The notes beneath the pieces are model-generated. The model made no database searches. It saw only the letters and a list, made by a program, of their open reading frames with translations, and was not told the DNA's origin. A stretch of 64,000 nt of DNA from Arabidopsis thaliana (lineage: Eukaryota; Streptophyta; Magnoliopsida; Brassicales; Brassicaceae): the NCBI RefSeq assembly GCF_000001735.4, contig NC_003071.7, positions 1,189,001-1,253,000 of the forward strand, given 5' to 3'. Both the position numbers and the translations under genes were made by a program. Shown one piece after another: positions 10,290-21,366 of this stretch (positions within the stretch are counted from its first letter, which is position 1; every line of letters begins with the position of its first letter).

Positions 10290-11590
10290 AGTTATAAAAC
10301 AGACTTTAAAAATTAGACTCCACAGTCTCCATAAAAATATCATCATCTTCATCATCTGATCCAGCAAAGTTACGCCTACAAAACATCAACAAAAAATATA
10401 CCAAGTTAATATATATTACATATGGAATAAACTACATTAGAGATAAGGAGGGAAACTTACAGATAGTTGTTCTTGTCTATTCCTCGGAAATTTGGATCAA
10501 CATGAACCTTTGAACAACCATATACGCTTATCAAACACGGATTTCCTGATTAACAAATATAAGGTTTGGTAAATTATAAATCCAATAATGTAGCACAAAT
10601 ATGTGTAGAACAATTAGAGAACTAAGAATGTAACCTTAAAACTGTGAAATTTTCCAAAAACGAAGAATAATCATCACAGGCTCCATCTTAAAGTTAACAT
10701 CACTTATTTTTTTGTACCATTTTCTTTCAAACTCTTCACAAGCACTTCCTACAGCAACACACTTCATGTACTGGTGCCTATAATATGAAGTGAACTATTT
10801 AAAATATTTCAAAAGACCTATATATTTCACATAATGTATTATATTTGTAAAAACATACAGAGTATCCTGAATTGTGAAAGTAAGGTATCTAAATGCAAAA
10901 TCACTTTTCCAATCTCTTGCAACCCAAAGAATTTTTCCGATGGGAGATACTGATTCAATGACTCCCATTGCATCTGTAAAATGATAATAACACAATTCAT
11001 GTTTCTATTTTTAATTATATAAGTTCACATTCTCTATTCTATAATCCGGAAAATAAATACTAAAATACTCACCAACAACAAATTTGTTTTCAGCAGTAGA
11101 TGTATGCTTGATCCGATAGAAATCAACACAATCAATGAACTGACATCTTGTCTTAGGCGCAACATGTTTCATTGTAGTCTTTCGTGTAAACTTAATTTGG
11201 AACACATGAGTAGAGAATCTTTCTTGTGTATTAGCTACGACCACTTCAAAGTTTGAGAGTAGATACCATTTACCTTCTCTTAGTGTGGAAATCAACACTT
11301 CTTTGTTTGCATGTAGAGGAGAAAATGCATCAATTCGGTGTCCCTGAGATCATGTTTTAAAATTTAATCAAAACTTACTTCAATGTATTTATTGAATATT
11401 AGAAACATGATAATAAGTATAAAAATATGAAATTTAATCATCAAGTTTCATACCTTCTCATCAACCAAAATCATGGTAGTTCTTCTCCGAAGTAATTAAA
11501 AGGTCAATTCCACAACCTCAATAGCTTAACAATCACATACCATTTTGTCTTTCTCGGATGCAAATCTGAAAAATATGTAGCCGTTGACAT
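10290..11590 (-). pseudogene. RPA1-like / DUF223 OB-fold gene, second copy
   Basis: Related to the 70-kDa subunit of replication protein A (single-stranded DNA binding). From the ATG at 11590 the frame reads MSTATYFSDLHPRKTKWYV, the usual start of plant RPA1-like OB-fold A. It then breaks briefly (in-frame stop after LLRLWN) before MILVDEKG at about 11490. After an intron come GHRIDAFSPLHANKEVLIS and LREGKWYLLSNFEVV (11010-11345), the DUF223 OB-fold. Further exons give DAMGVIESVSPIGK (10860-10975), VGSACEEFERKWYKK (10630-10775), GNPCLISVYG-SKVHVDPNF (10490-10545) and an acidic tail GSDDEDDDIF (10320-10378). It lacks the C-terminal zinc domain. Plants carry many such genes, both as host copies and inside Helitrons; no Helitron ends were recognised here. 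Probably a damaged or diverged copy. Confidence 0.65.
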
Positions 11591-11599
11591 TTCAGGAAA

Positions 11600-12150
11600 A
11601 CTCTTCTTCCTCTCTGATTGTTTATTTTCTTGTGAGGAATATGAATGGGATAAGAATGACAATATTGATATTTCCAATATTACTTAACGTTACTGATTTT
11701 TGAAAATATATAATTAAATTTAAATTTAAGTTCAGAGCATAAAAAATAAATGATTACGGTTTTGAAATCAGACTTTCGTCTTTTGATGTTTTCAAGTTCA
11801 CTGGCATTGGGTTGTGGTTTTCAAATCAGCTTTCAAACTTATATTTTCGATATATCACATCCAACCTTTACAAAATTATGATATATATATATATAACTTG
11901 CAAATATGATTCATATTTAAAAACAATTGTTGATTCGTACTGTTGATGTCATCACTTTTTAATCCCGTATTAAGAATATAGACTAAAGTCAGGAAACTTA
12001 TTTAGGTATGCAAACTTTGTTTATACTAAGTCTAAAGTCACAATAAATTTAAACTGGATTCAAATAATTTGCCAAGGAAGTCATATTAAGAAACCAAGTA
12101 AATTATTCTAAAATGAAGCTTTATTTTAATCTTGGAAACAAATTATCAAG
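11600..12150. other. Spacer between the two RPA1-like genes
   Basis: AT-rich. I see no coding or repeat signal beyond a short (TA)n at 11880-11893. Confidence 0.5.
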
Positions 12151-12259
12151 TACTCGAAATGCTCTAACAAAAAAGTAAACCAACGAAGTTCAAACTCTTA
12201 AATAAAAACAGAAACATCATTCCTAGTAAAGTAAACCAAACTTTGAAATGAAGTAGATT

Positions 12260-14687
12260 ATTTTGGTGGAAAATCATCTTCCACGCTATTCCCACTATCT
12301 TTGACACTATCATTTCAATGCTCTGAATGCATAACTTTTTAGATGAAGATGACTGACTCTCACGAAGATCGTCTACTTCGTCCTTACGCTTGGATGACGG
12401 AGTCATGGAATGAGTTTCCAAAGAGTCGACCCTTTCACTACTATTACTTAATGGCATGGTATCCTAACAAAATATTTTCATATTAATCTACATAAAAACA
12501 ATCACGAACTGTATAATAGAAATTATAAAATTCCAATAAAATATTACCTGTTCAACTGACACAATAGTCTGAAGATCATCATGCAAGTCAGAATCATGAA
12601 TGGTGTCACTTTGTAACGGCTCAAGACCAACCCAAGCGTATGCCACTTTGTATGTGTCATTACCATCATTGATGTTGTCTTTCTCAATTGACACGACAAA
12701 CTGGAATGTTTTTCCAACCAAATTCACTAAAGGTTGTGGTAGAATAGTAGGATCCTTGATCTGCTTTGATAAATTAGGTGGTTAAGCAGACGTTGAATAC
12801 AAGTTAGATATAACAACATATAATACTTTTAATCAAACTATAGAAAACGTTGGATGCAAGTTACCTCATCATACTCTCCATTAAGAAGATCATAAGCAGA
12901 GAAAGAGACAATCTGCTTTGCATCAGATTCAAAGAGCATTAATTTAGTTAAGCCACTTGAATTTATGACATCAACAATGAGCTTGTACCTAAATAACAAT
13001 TACATTAGGTCTTGTTAAAAAAAATTCTCTACATAGCGTTAACTAATTATCAATAAGTAAACACACCTTGGGATTGCTTTGTTTGTAGTCTCCTTACATG
13101 TACCACACTAGAAAAGTGATTTCCTTGCCTTATTAAGAACCTCATTTTCTACCTTTGGAACTAAATAGGCAGTGTTCTTGCACTTGGAACAGATGAAGTA
13201 ATACCACGAAAAGTCTTTGTCAATGTTAAAAATAGTGCACATTATTTTGAACTTCCCAACCTAAAAGACAAATTAATGAAATCAATTTGCATACAAAGGT
13301 ATATTGAAACCAAAAATACAAAACAGTGTGATTTAAAACCTCATTTGACTGGATAAGGTCTCTAATAGTACAGATTGACAGATTGTTGTACATTTCAGCC
13401 TTGTTTTCAGCATGTTTTATATGCTTAGGAACATGTACTTGCAGTGTCAAAGACAATCCATCTTGTGGTAAACTACAAATATTCAAGCGCAGATAAAAAC
13501 GTTGATAGATTAGAGATTCATTCATATAATATATATGGTTAAAAGTCTCATGACTTACTCGACAACAAACTCTTGAACTTGAGGATGATCCGGATCGATT
13601 TCCAACAATGACTTATCAAATGCACTGGAAACAGATCTATTACCTGTAAACACATATTAGTTGTTAATCTATATTCCATAAGTGAAAACGGTTTACCAAT
13701 ATACATTACCTTTAAACGAATTGATCTGCAAACACCTTTTAGTCCATAATGGATATTCCATAATTTGAAACGGGATTATAACAGTGTGTTACCTTTGAAT
13801 TCATTGATCTTTGCGAAACGAAGCAAACATATAACCTTCTTAGTCCCGCTGTTTTCGCAAGCAGCAATTAGTGTTTCAGCAAATCTCCCCTACAAAGTAC
13901 AGGTCAGCCTCACATCTCTACAATAAGTTCATGAATATATAAGAATAAAAAATGTGAAGACATAAAGTAGAAATGGTAATCTTAACCTCGTATCCCTCAA
14001 TTCGAATTCAAGTTTTTTGGTAGTCTTGTTATTGACATCATGAGTTATCAGCTCGCCAATGTTCACAACTTGACCAGGTATGTCTATACAAAGAATAGAA
14101 CATGGTCAGATATTCATAATAGTTAAAGGGACTATAAACATATGAATATTTCGTAATTGAAAGCAAGTAGATTTTGATTTCTTACCAACCAAAATATTCT
14201 CATTCAAACCGGTTTCATTGATCACATCATTAAAATCGACCAAATCCAAGTAAATGTCATCGGAAACAGAAGCACAAGGATTGACAACAGAGTTGTACAT
14301 AAGAGACATACGATAAGGATGTTTTGTAGCTCTGAATTTTCTCATTGCCTTAGTCATGGTAAAATTCTCAATAACAATCCATCGTCCAGCAACAATGTCT
14401 CTTTGAAACTTTATAGCTTGTGCCTTCTTAAGTGTTGCATGAATTAGAGTACCCTGAAAGGAAAAACAATTAGTGAAAAAAAACAATCATATCAAGAGTA
14501 CATACAAAAAGTTAATATGACAACTTAAACTCACATAAGTATCTCCCAAAATCATCTCAACTGTCTCGCCTGAATATTGTGTGTACTGTTTCCAAGTATG
14601 AACAATCTTCACTTGAATCCTCCAGGTTGTCTTGAATGGCTTGATAGCATTGAGGCTGGTGAAAGGAGAGGCAGCGTTTAGAGCCAT
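12260..14687 (-). pseudogene. RPA1-like single-stranded DNA-binding protein gene, damaged
   Basis: Exon 1 (14687-14535) encodes MALNAASPFTSLNAIKPFK... with TTWRIQVKIVHTWKQY, OB-fold A of RPA1. Exon 2 (14453-14186) gives GTLIHATLKK, IVAGRWIVIENFTM and RATKHPYRM, the DUF223 signature. Exon 3 (14083-13987) gives DIPGQVVNIGELITHDVNN, OB-fold B. Later exons include GRFAETLIAACENSGTKK (13900-13796), SLLEIDPDHPQVQEFVVE (about 13640-13560), LSICTIRDLIQSNEV, and a zinc-ribbon exon with FICSKCKNTAYLVPK and CGTCKETTNKAIP (13260-13075). They are followed by a linker and an acidic Ser-rich tail to about 12260. An in-frame TAG immediately before the second Cys pair (near 13108) interrupts the zinc ribbon, and the tail changes frame near 12320. 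Order and length otherwise match full RPA1-like proteins. It reads as a recently damaged gene. Confidence 0.75.
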
Positions 14688-14764
14688 TGTTAGCAAGTTA
14701 AGGTTTGCTCTACACGAAATGGTTTAATAGTTTTGGATGAGAGAAGCATTTCTTGCTCGACATG

Positions 14765-14773
14765 TATTTATAG
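14765..14773 (-). promoter_or_regulatory. TATA box of the RPA1-like gene
   Basis: CTATAAATA on the - strand, about 78 bases upstream of the ATG at 14687. Confidence 0.55.
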
Positions 14774-14779
14774 TGTTTA

Positions 14780-15475
14780 TTAGTAGCTCGATAATCGGCT
14801 ATTAAAAAGCATATTCCGAATAAATGATTTAGAGAATAAGGTTAGTTAGATATAGATAATAGAATCTAAATTGATTAATGCAATCATATATTGCCGAGTT
14901 TAATATTTGTGAATAATGTGTTCATCACGTTAATAATATGTGAAATATTATGTTTCCAAATGCAGAATATTATTGGAATATTTGACATATTTTGTAGTTA
15001 GAGAATATTGAAGTTAGTAAGTTAGGATATGATTCGAGATTATGTAAAATGTTAGTATCTTTAAGCAAGGAAAGTTGGTAGACGTCAATAAAGTTGTTAA
15101 TCGAATGTAATGTTAGTTACCATAGTAATAGGGATGTTGATCGATTATCATGTTAGTTACCATATTAGTAAGGATTGTCATTAGTAGATATTGAACATTA
15201 ATCATATACCATAAACATGTATTAGCTCCGAGTTTTTCTCACAAGGTTTTGTTAAGGATTTAACGTGTATTTATATGGAAGGATTAAAATCAATTGAAAT
15301 CAATTTGAAATCAAATGACCTGATTTCATAAATTACCCGTAAATTAGCCCAATTTCACTCTAATTTCAATCTAATTTTAATTTTAACCCGACCCGTTTAC
15401 CAAACGTACTTTTCTTTTAATAGTATAGGGATATTAATTAAATTGAAAATCAGTTAGAGAAAAGAATTAGTGTTT
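14780..15475. other. AT-rich intergenic DNA
   Basis: Loosely repeated phrase gttagttaccatagtaatagggat / gttagttaccatattagtaaggat near 15110-15170. No gene seen. Confidence 0.45.
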
Positions 15476-15479
15476 ATCA

Positions 15480-15619
15480 AATTGTTTAAATAGAAGGAAT
15501 TTTAAATTTAACAAAATAATAAAAAGTTTGTTTTGGTATGGGATTTAGTGTTATGGTTGGAGATAGAAAAACAAATTGGACACCAAATTGTGTTTTGATG
15601 TTTCATGGTTGGAAATGCT
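15480..15619. repeat. MITE-like end abutting the truncated neprosin block
   Basis: Same family as about 740-942: aataataaaaag, a tagtgttatggttggag box, then the terminal catggttggaaatgctc. The next base begins homology with intron 5 of neprosin C (ggatgagagttactatttgcattca, also at 57993). This transposon end therefore marks the breakpoint that removed the 3' half of neprosin A. Confidence 0.45.
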
Positions 15620-16273
15620 CGGATGAGAGTTACTATTTGCATTCATGTTTATCTAGACATATGTCACTAACTAGTAGTACTAGTTAAGCCAATTGTTCTA
15701 TTGCATTTTTGTAAACTAAACTCTATGTGGAATAACTTAAAATCATTGTTAAGATAATTAAAGACAAGAGACTAAACTCAACCGAGTAAATTTAAATTTG
15801 CAAAACAAAACTACCGCTCCAATCATATTTTAAAATATGAAAATATGATGATATTTACATTCCCTTAATTTCGTATAATGATATGAACTTCAATGTAATT
15901 TAAATAAAATGGTATTACTTTATATTCCTTCTATTTTATGAAATTTGATGTTTTGGATTTTAATTTTGGTCAATAGATATTGATATTTTAGGTTAATATT
16001 ATTATTATCTTCGTTAGTGATCAATAGAGAGAGGAGAGAATTAGAAGTTATATTATTAAACTAAAAATAAAAAAAATATAAAAGTTATTTTTCTTAATTT
16101 GTGTGGAAAACTCAAAACATCATTCTTTTAGGAAATCACACTAATGAACTTAAAAAAAAACTTTGAAATCTCAGATTAATGATAATGATTATTATTATTT
16201 GTGATTTTTAATATAAAATAGATGAGATAAAATTGATAATCAAACATTTTCTAAAACATATTTAGTTACTTAC

Positions 16274-17510
16274 AGTCCAAAAGATGAATAGTCTTGGTTT
16301 ACTGTCTTGATACAAATTTGGTAAAACCTAAAATAAAAGAAAATATATTGTAAATGTATTAGTCATTATATATACTGAAAAAATAACACATAGAAATTTT
16401 GAGCATACCTGCCAACCAGCTTCAATGCTGTTGAGATTGTTTTTGTTGTAGCTTCCAGATGTAATCCAAATTAGCGATAAGCTGAACTCATCTCTGCTTT
16501 CTACGGTTGGATCCCACACACTTATTGTAGCATTTGCTCCGTACATTTTGGTTGAGGTTATCGTACTTCCGACCGCATGCTGTTATTTTCCAAGTCATAT
16601 CATCAATAATTCTTAAAACAAACGATAATTGTTGTTTAATAATGTTTATGATGTTTCTGAAATGATTAATACTATTTCGTTTTTCATTCTTTATTAATAT
16701 GTAATTTAAACCGAAAATACAATGATTCTTAGAAAACAAAAATACAATGCTATTTAGGAAAATTGTTAATAGAAAAAGGGGCTAAGGCCCACAAACATTT
16801 TTAGGAAAGATCCATTAATATTTTTTTTAAAACAAGGCCCTACAACATGTTAGTACTATTTATTAAGAAGAGACCAAAAATCATTTCCTAAGGCCCGTAT
16901 AGTTCTATTAAAAAAATCTTACTTCTTCATACATAACAATTTGGTAAAAGTAAAAAAAAAAATTGTATATGAAAATCGATTCCTTGGTTAAAAAAATTAA
17001 GATATAAAATTATAATAATGAAAATATGAGTTAATTTACTAACTATTAAGTGATATTCATTTTTTTTTAGATATAATTTGTTGTCATTGAAAATTTAACT
17101 ATGTATGTATAAGATAATACCTCATGTGGAGAATCTCCTATTAGAGAAGCAAAAGATTCATCGGTAGAATTAATTCTTTCGTACTTCCAAATAGGTACAG
17201 TTATTTTGGACACTCCCAAATGCTCACATGAGCTTCCCTTGTTTCCCATTTGCTTTTATGTTTTATTTGGATAGAATTTGGAATTTTCGATGGTTGTTTC
17301 TGTATAAATAATTTGAAAAGAATTATTATTTGTCAAAAAATATTATTGAAATTTTAAAATAAAACGATATTCAATATATAAGATACACAAAATGATAAAA
17401 AAAAAGTTAATTAAAAAAATAACCTGAATTTTGTGGTTTTTTAAAAGCTCGTGTTCAAATGCTGGCTGTTTATATATATCTACACATTCGACACTTTCTT
17501 TATCTGAAGT
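16274..17510 (-). pseudogene. Neprosin-type peptidase, truncated copy A
   Basis: Four of the family's seven exons remain. Exon 2 (17510-17424) gives SVECVDIYKQPAF and LLKNHKIQ, the neprosin activation-peptide box. Exon 3 (17299-17121) gives TREAHVSIWECP and then loses one base relative to copy B. Exon 4 (16579-16409) gives [26 protein letters not shown] and NSIEAGWQ with the predicted catalytic Glu. Exon 5 (16327-16274) gives NLYQDSKPRLFIFWT. Splice sites are conserved. Exon 1 (signal peptide) and exons 6-7 are absent. Intron 5 ends at a transposon end at 15619. 5' flanking DNA near 17690-17850 still matches copies B (about 47580-47750) and C (about 62380-62580), so an internal deletion removed exon 1. 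Dead gene. Confidence 0.85.
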
Positions 17511-17519
17511 CTAAAAAAA

Positions 17520-18565
17520 AACATATATTAGCATAACTATTTAAACTCACAAACGATAGAATATAACTATTTAAGCTCACAAACTTATTTCACTGGTTAA
17601 ACTTCGTTTTCATAGCTTTTCGTCCACATTAATAAATAAACTTGTGCATGAAAAAAGTGAAGATAATTATGAGTATAAGCATATTTAGTAATTAAAAATG
17701 TTCCAACAAGAAATGGGAAAAAGGTTGAAAGAATGGGGAAAATATGGTCCAAACAAAGAGGAGGAAACGATTGTGACAAAGCTGAAAGAGAGAAAACAAT
17801 CAATATTCCTTTAAAAAAACACCTGATGAGTAGTATATCATTTTGCAGAAATAAAGGCTTCGAATGGAAGATGCGGTTTAAGCAGAGCAGATCAAGCGGT
17901 TCAACCAGATCAAGCAGAACAAAAGCAGATCAAGCAGATCTAGCGGTACAAGTGCAGATCAAGCGGGTCAAACACTTTAAGATATTTGTTGAATGGTAAC
18001 ACAAATAAAATATTGCAGAGCAGATATTTATATAATAAAATATATTAAATTTTTTGAAATAGTTTTTTTAATTAAGCATTAAATTAATTTTATGAATCCA
18101 AAATACTTTATTTTGAATCTTATATTGTAAATTTAAATAAAATAATTTATACATACTATAATAAAATATTAAATAAAACTTGTAATAACTTACCTTATTT
18201 CATTTTATTGTTATTATAGCAATGTTATTTAGTGTTTACATACGAATTGATAACATGATGTAAATTATTTTTTAATATTTATTAATAAAATATTTGATAG
18301 TTAAAAGAGTGTTGCATAATAATAAAAATGGTGAAAAGAAAATAATAAATGAAAAGGTATTCCAAAAAATGATATAAAAAACTTTAGATATAATTAATTT
18401 GAATTTTGATAAAAAAATAAAAATTTAACTTGAATTAAATATAATATAATAATTATGATTAATAAAGATCAAGATGGACTGTTAGGTTTTCGTGGCAGAT
18501 CATTTTTTCTCTTGAACTGCTTATATTTGCTCTTGCATGTTTCCAAAAACAGTTCAAATATTATT
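17520..18565. other. Former 5' flank of neprosin A, with a short tandem repeat
   Basis: Homologous to the 5' flanks of copies B and C up to about 17850. At 17876-17960 a run of gcagatcaagcg-type units (six or seven, imperfect) forms a small minisatellite. The rest is AT-rich without features. Confidence 0.55.
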
Positions 18566-18578
18566 TTCATTTTTATAA

Positions 18579-19618
18579 AAATAATTCACTCTAATGCCTT
18601 TTTCTCAATGCCCTTTTGCAACTCTACCATTTTTTTTCCCATTTTCATTTCTATCCTTTCTAATACTTTTCTCTCCAAATTACCCTTAATGAGCTACCCA
18701 CAGACCTAATTCATTTCTTCACTCTCTCTCTTCTTCCTCCATCGGAAATTGTGAATGCCGTTGAATCCCATGCCGTCGGAAATAATGAGTTTACTCGCCG
18801 TGAAAACCCATCTTCGCCGTCGTAAGTAGAGCTATGTGTCGCCGTCGAATCTCTTGCGTTTCCCAGGTTTGATTTTATAATGTTAGCTTAAATCTTCGTT
18901 TTCGAATTGGTTTATTCGATTTTTGTTGTTGATTCTGTGAACTCGTTATTTGAATCCTGATTCAATCGACAGTTTGACATTTGCTTCAGCTTCGAATTTG
19001 AATTTTGTTTGAGATTTGATGATTGAATTTGTTTCTAAAATCCTTGTACATTCGTTATATTGTTCTAAAATCCTTTTGAATTCGTTATACTGTTTCGTGA
19101 TAGATTTGCTTATGTGAATTCGTTATACTATTTCGTAATAGATTTTGGTTCTGATTTAGTGTTTACCGTCGGATCTATCGATATCTCTGGGGATTGTTTG
19201 CGTCGTAGAGAAATGATCTGAATCCTTCAGCGAAGAACAGGTTTATCGGAGAGGAAATTCGTCGGCGATTTTGGGGTTTCTCAGAAAGAAAATTCGTCGG
19301 CGATTTTGAGTAAAATCGGAGAGGAAATTCGTTGGCGATTTTGAGTGAAATCGGAGAGGGAATTCGTCGGCGATTTTGAGTGAAATCAGAGAGGAAATTC
19401 GCCGGCGATTTTGAGTGAAATCGGAGAGGAAAATCAGAGAGGAAAACGAAGAAGTTTGTGGCAAAACGAAGAAGTTTGTGAAACCAACGTGAAACCTAAT
19501 CATTCAGAGGGTAAGACAGTCATTTGGCATATTAGAAGGGGTAGTTTTAAAAATGGCCTTTAGGAAAGGGCACTTTTACAAAAGGTTATTAGAATAAGGG
19601 CAGTTTTGCAAATCTCCC
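18579..19618. mobile_element. Mutator-like non-autonomous element carrying gene-like DNA
   Basis: Flanked by the 9-bp direct repeat TTTTTATAA (18570-18578 and 19619-19627), the length expected of Mutator-like elements. The ends are weakly inverted: left has tctaatgcctttttctcaatgccc, right has gggcagttttgcaaatct read inward as agatttgcaaaactgccc. The interior is much more GC-rich than the surroundings and resembles a plant gene 5' region (ctctctctcttcttcctcc, then a gccgtcg-rich stretch, then intron-like DNA). It holds a minisatellite at about 19248-19440. It could be a Pack-MULE-like capture; the source gene is not recognised. Confidence 0.55.
19248..19440. repeat. 35-bp minisatellite, about 5 units
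   Basis: The unit is ggagaggaaattcgtcggcg followed by attttgagtgaaatc, repeated with few changes. It lies inside the Mutator-like element. Confidence 0.9.
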
Positions 19619-19629
19619 TTTTTATAATC

Positions 19630-21355
19630 ATGATACACTTTTACTGTATCAAAATTGTTGAATGGGTAACTAAAAGTGGTACGTCCCACCTTGCAGTTGC
19701 TCCGCCATTAGCCCGCAGTTCCATTCAAAGCCAAAAAGCAACGACCTCTGAAAGAATTTAAAAATATGGATTTCAAGAATACTTATAGTCATAAAATATA
19801 TGAGTTGAGAGACCATTATATTTAAAACAAATATCAAATATGGGTTTCAAGAATAGACTTGTATGTTAAATAATTCGAAAACCTATTTTCAAAAGTATCT
19901 TTAATAAGTATTTCTTTACTGAAAACAAAATATAACTGCTAAAAAAATACGTTAAAAAAAATAATGTTGAATAAAAATAGTTCTATTTGAAAGGACCTGT
20001 TAGACTATTTTTGTGGATCCAATAGGCTAGACTCGGTTGACGAGAAAATGCTGAGTTATTTTAAATATAAGATATATATGTCGTTATGTTCTAGAACCTA
20101 ACATCTAATAATATGGTTGTATCGCTAGAAAATGGAGACGTTAATGTCACAGTGTATGTGTTAGAAAGAAAGATGACACTTTTCGTTAGTTGAACTCTTT
20201 GATGGAAGACCCTAGCTAATCTCATGTTACAGTAAATATTAATATTTCAATATCTCTCTCGAATTTTCTGCGTTAGCAGTCTAACATGTACATATATATA
20301 TATTGGTTTTGAGTGACGTTGAATCAAGTATACGACAAGAAATTGAATTAATTGGTCCGGACATATCCAACAATAGTTATATATAAGTCTGAAAAAGAAA
20401 TCAATAAGGGGGCTAAACTTGGGAAGTAAATGATTAGGTAGCGACTGGGACTGGGAGCATTGGGTTGTCACCATTCTTGGAAGTTGGAAATTGCAATAAA
20501 TTTGAGGAGCAAAGAATACTCACGACTCACAAGAAACAAATAAAGTGAAAGTATCATTTAAAAATAAAGTAAATTAGATGTAGGCCTTTTTGCTTTTAGG
20601 TTGTGAGTTTTTAAAAATAAAAATTTGACTGTTAAATATCTCATGATCTTTATCAAAAAAATAAAAAATATTTCATGTTTGATTATAGTCATTTTTTTTT
20701 AATTTTTTTTTTAAATATTAGTAGATTATAAACTATAATTGTTGATATTTCTTATAAATATATATAATGAGCCAATGAACACTGAAATAACCACTAGCAA
20801 TCAGTAAACATAATTTAATTTAAAATACAAGTTTAAAACCAGATAAATCGAAATAATTTCTATAAACTTATACCAAATAAAACATATTCACAGAAGACAT
20901 CAAAATACATTATGTTGTAGAACTCTTAAGATTTGAATCCGCATCAATGCATTCTAAATCTTCTTTTTCTTCAATGCCTTTGAAATCGTTTCGGGTCAAT
21001 AATCAACAATTTCTATATATATAATAGAATTTAAATTTTGTTGACTTTTGACATGTGAAAACCATAAAAAATATCATAGATAAAGCTTTTGAAATATTAA
21101 GTAAATATGATAACAATATAATATGTAAATCCATCCAACCATGTTTGTAAGAAAACAAAATTAAAATATACTTTTGAAGATTTTTCGTGCCAGCATGAAA
21201 CCCAACCAAGCTAAAACCCTAAAAATCTTTTAGCCACAAATGACTTAACCTAACAAATCTATTTTTTTGAAACATATATATATATATATATTTTAAGCCC
21301 ATATATGATATTTTTCAAAATTAAATCATACTAAAAACAAAAATGACTTTAGAGG
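19630..21355. other. Intergenic DNA homologous to the B block
   Basis: No gene. Sequence near 19900-19985 (aaaaatacgttaaaa...gttgaataaaaatagttct) matches 47780-47830, and 21010-21230 matches 49070-49270 (gccagcatgaaacccaaccaagctaa vs gccggtccaaacccagccaaacta). This shows that the neprosin A to DEFL2 interval and the neprosin B to DEFL7 interval are one duplicated block. Confidence 0.6.
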
Positions 21356-21366
21356 CTTTTAAATTA

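Noticed and set aside
12600-12785. + strand 61-codon frame
   Set aside because: Antisense shadow of an RPA1-like exon.
19243-19503. 86-codon repeat protein on the - strand
   Set aside because: It follows from the 35-bp minisatellite, whose length is not a multiple of three, so the frame is not conserved by selection.
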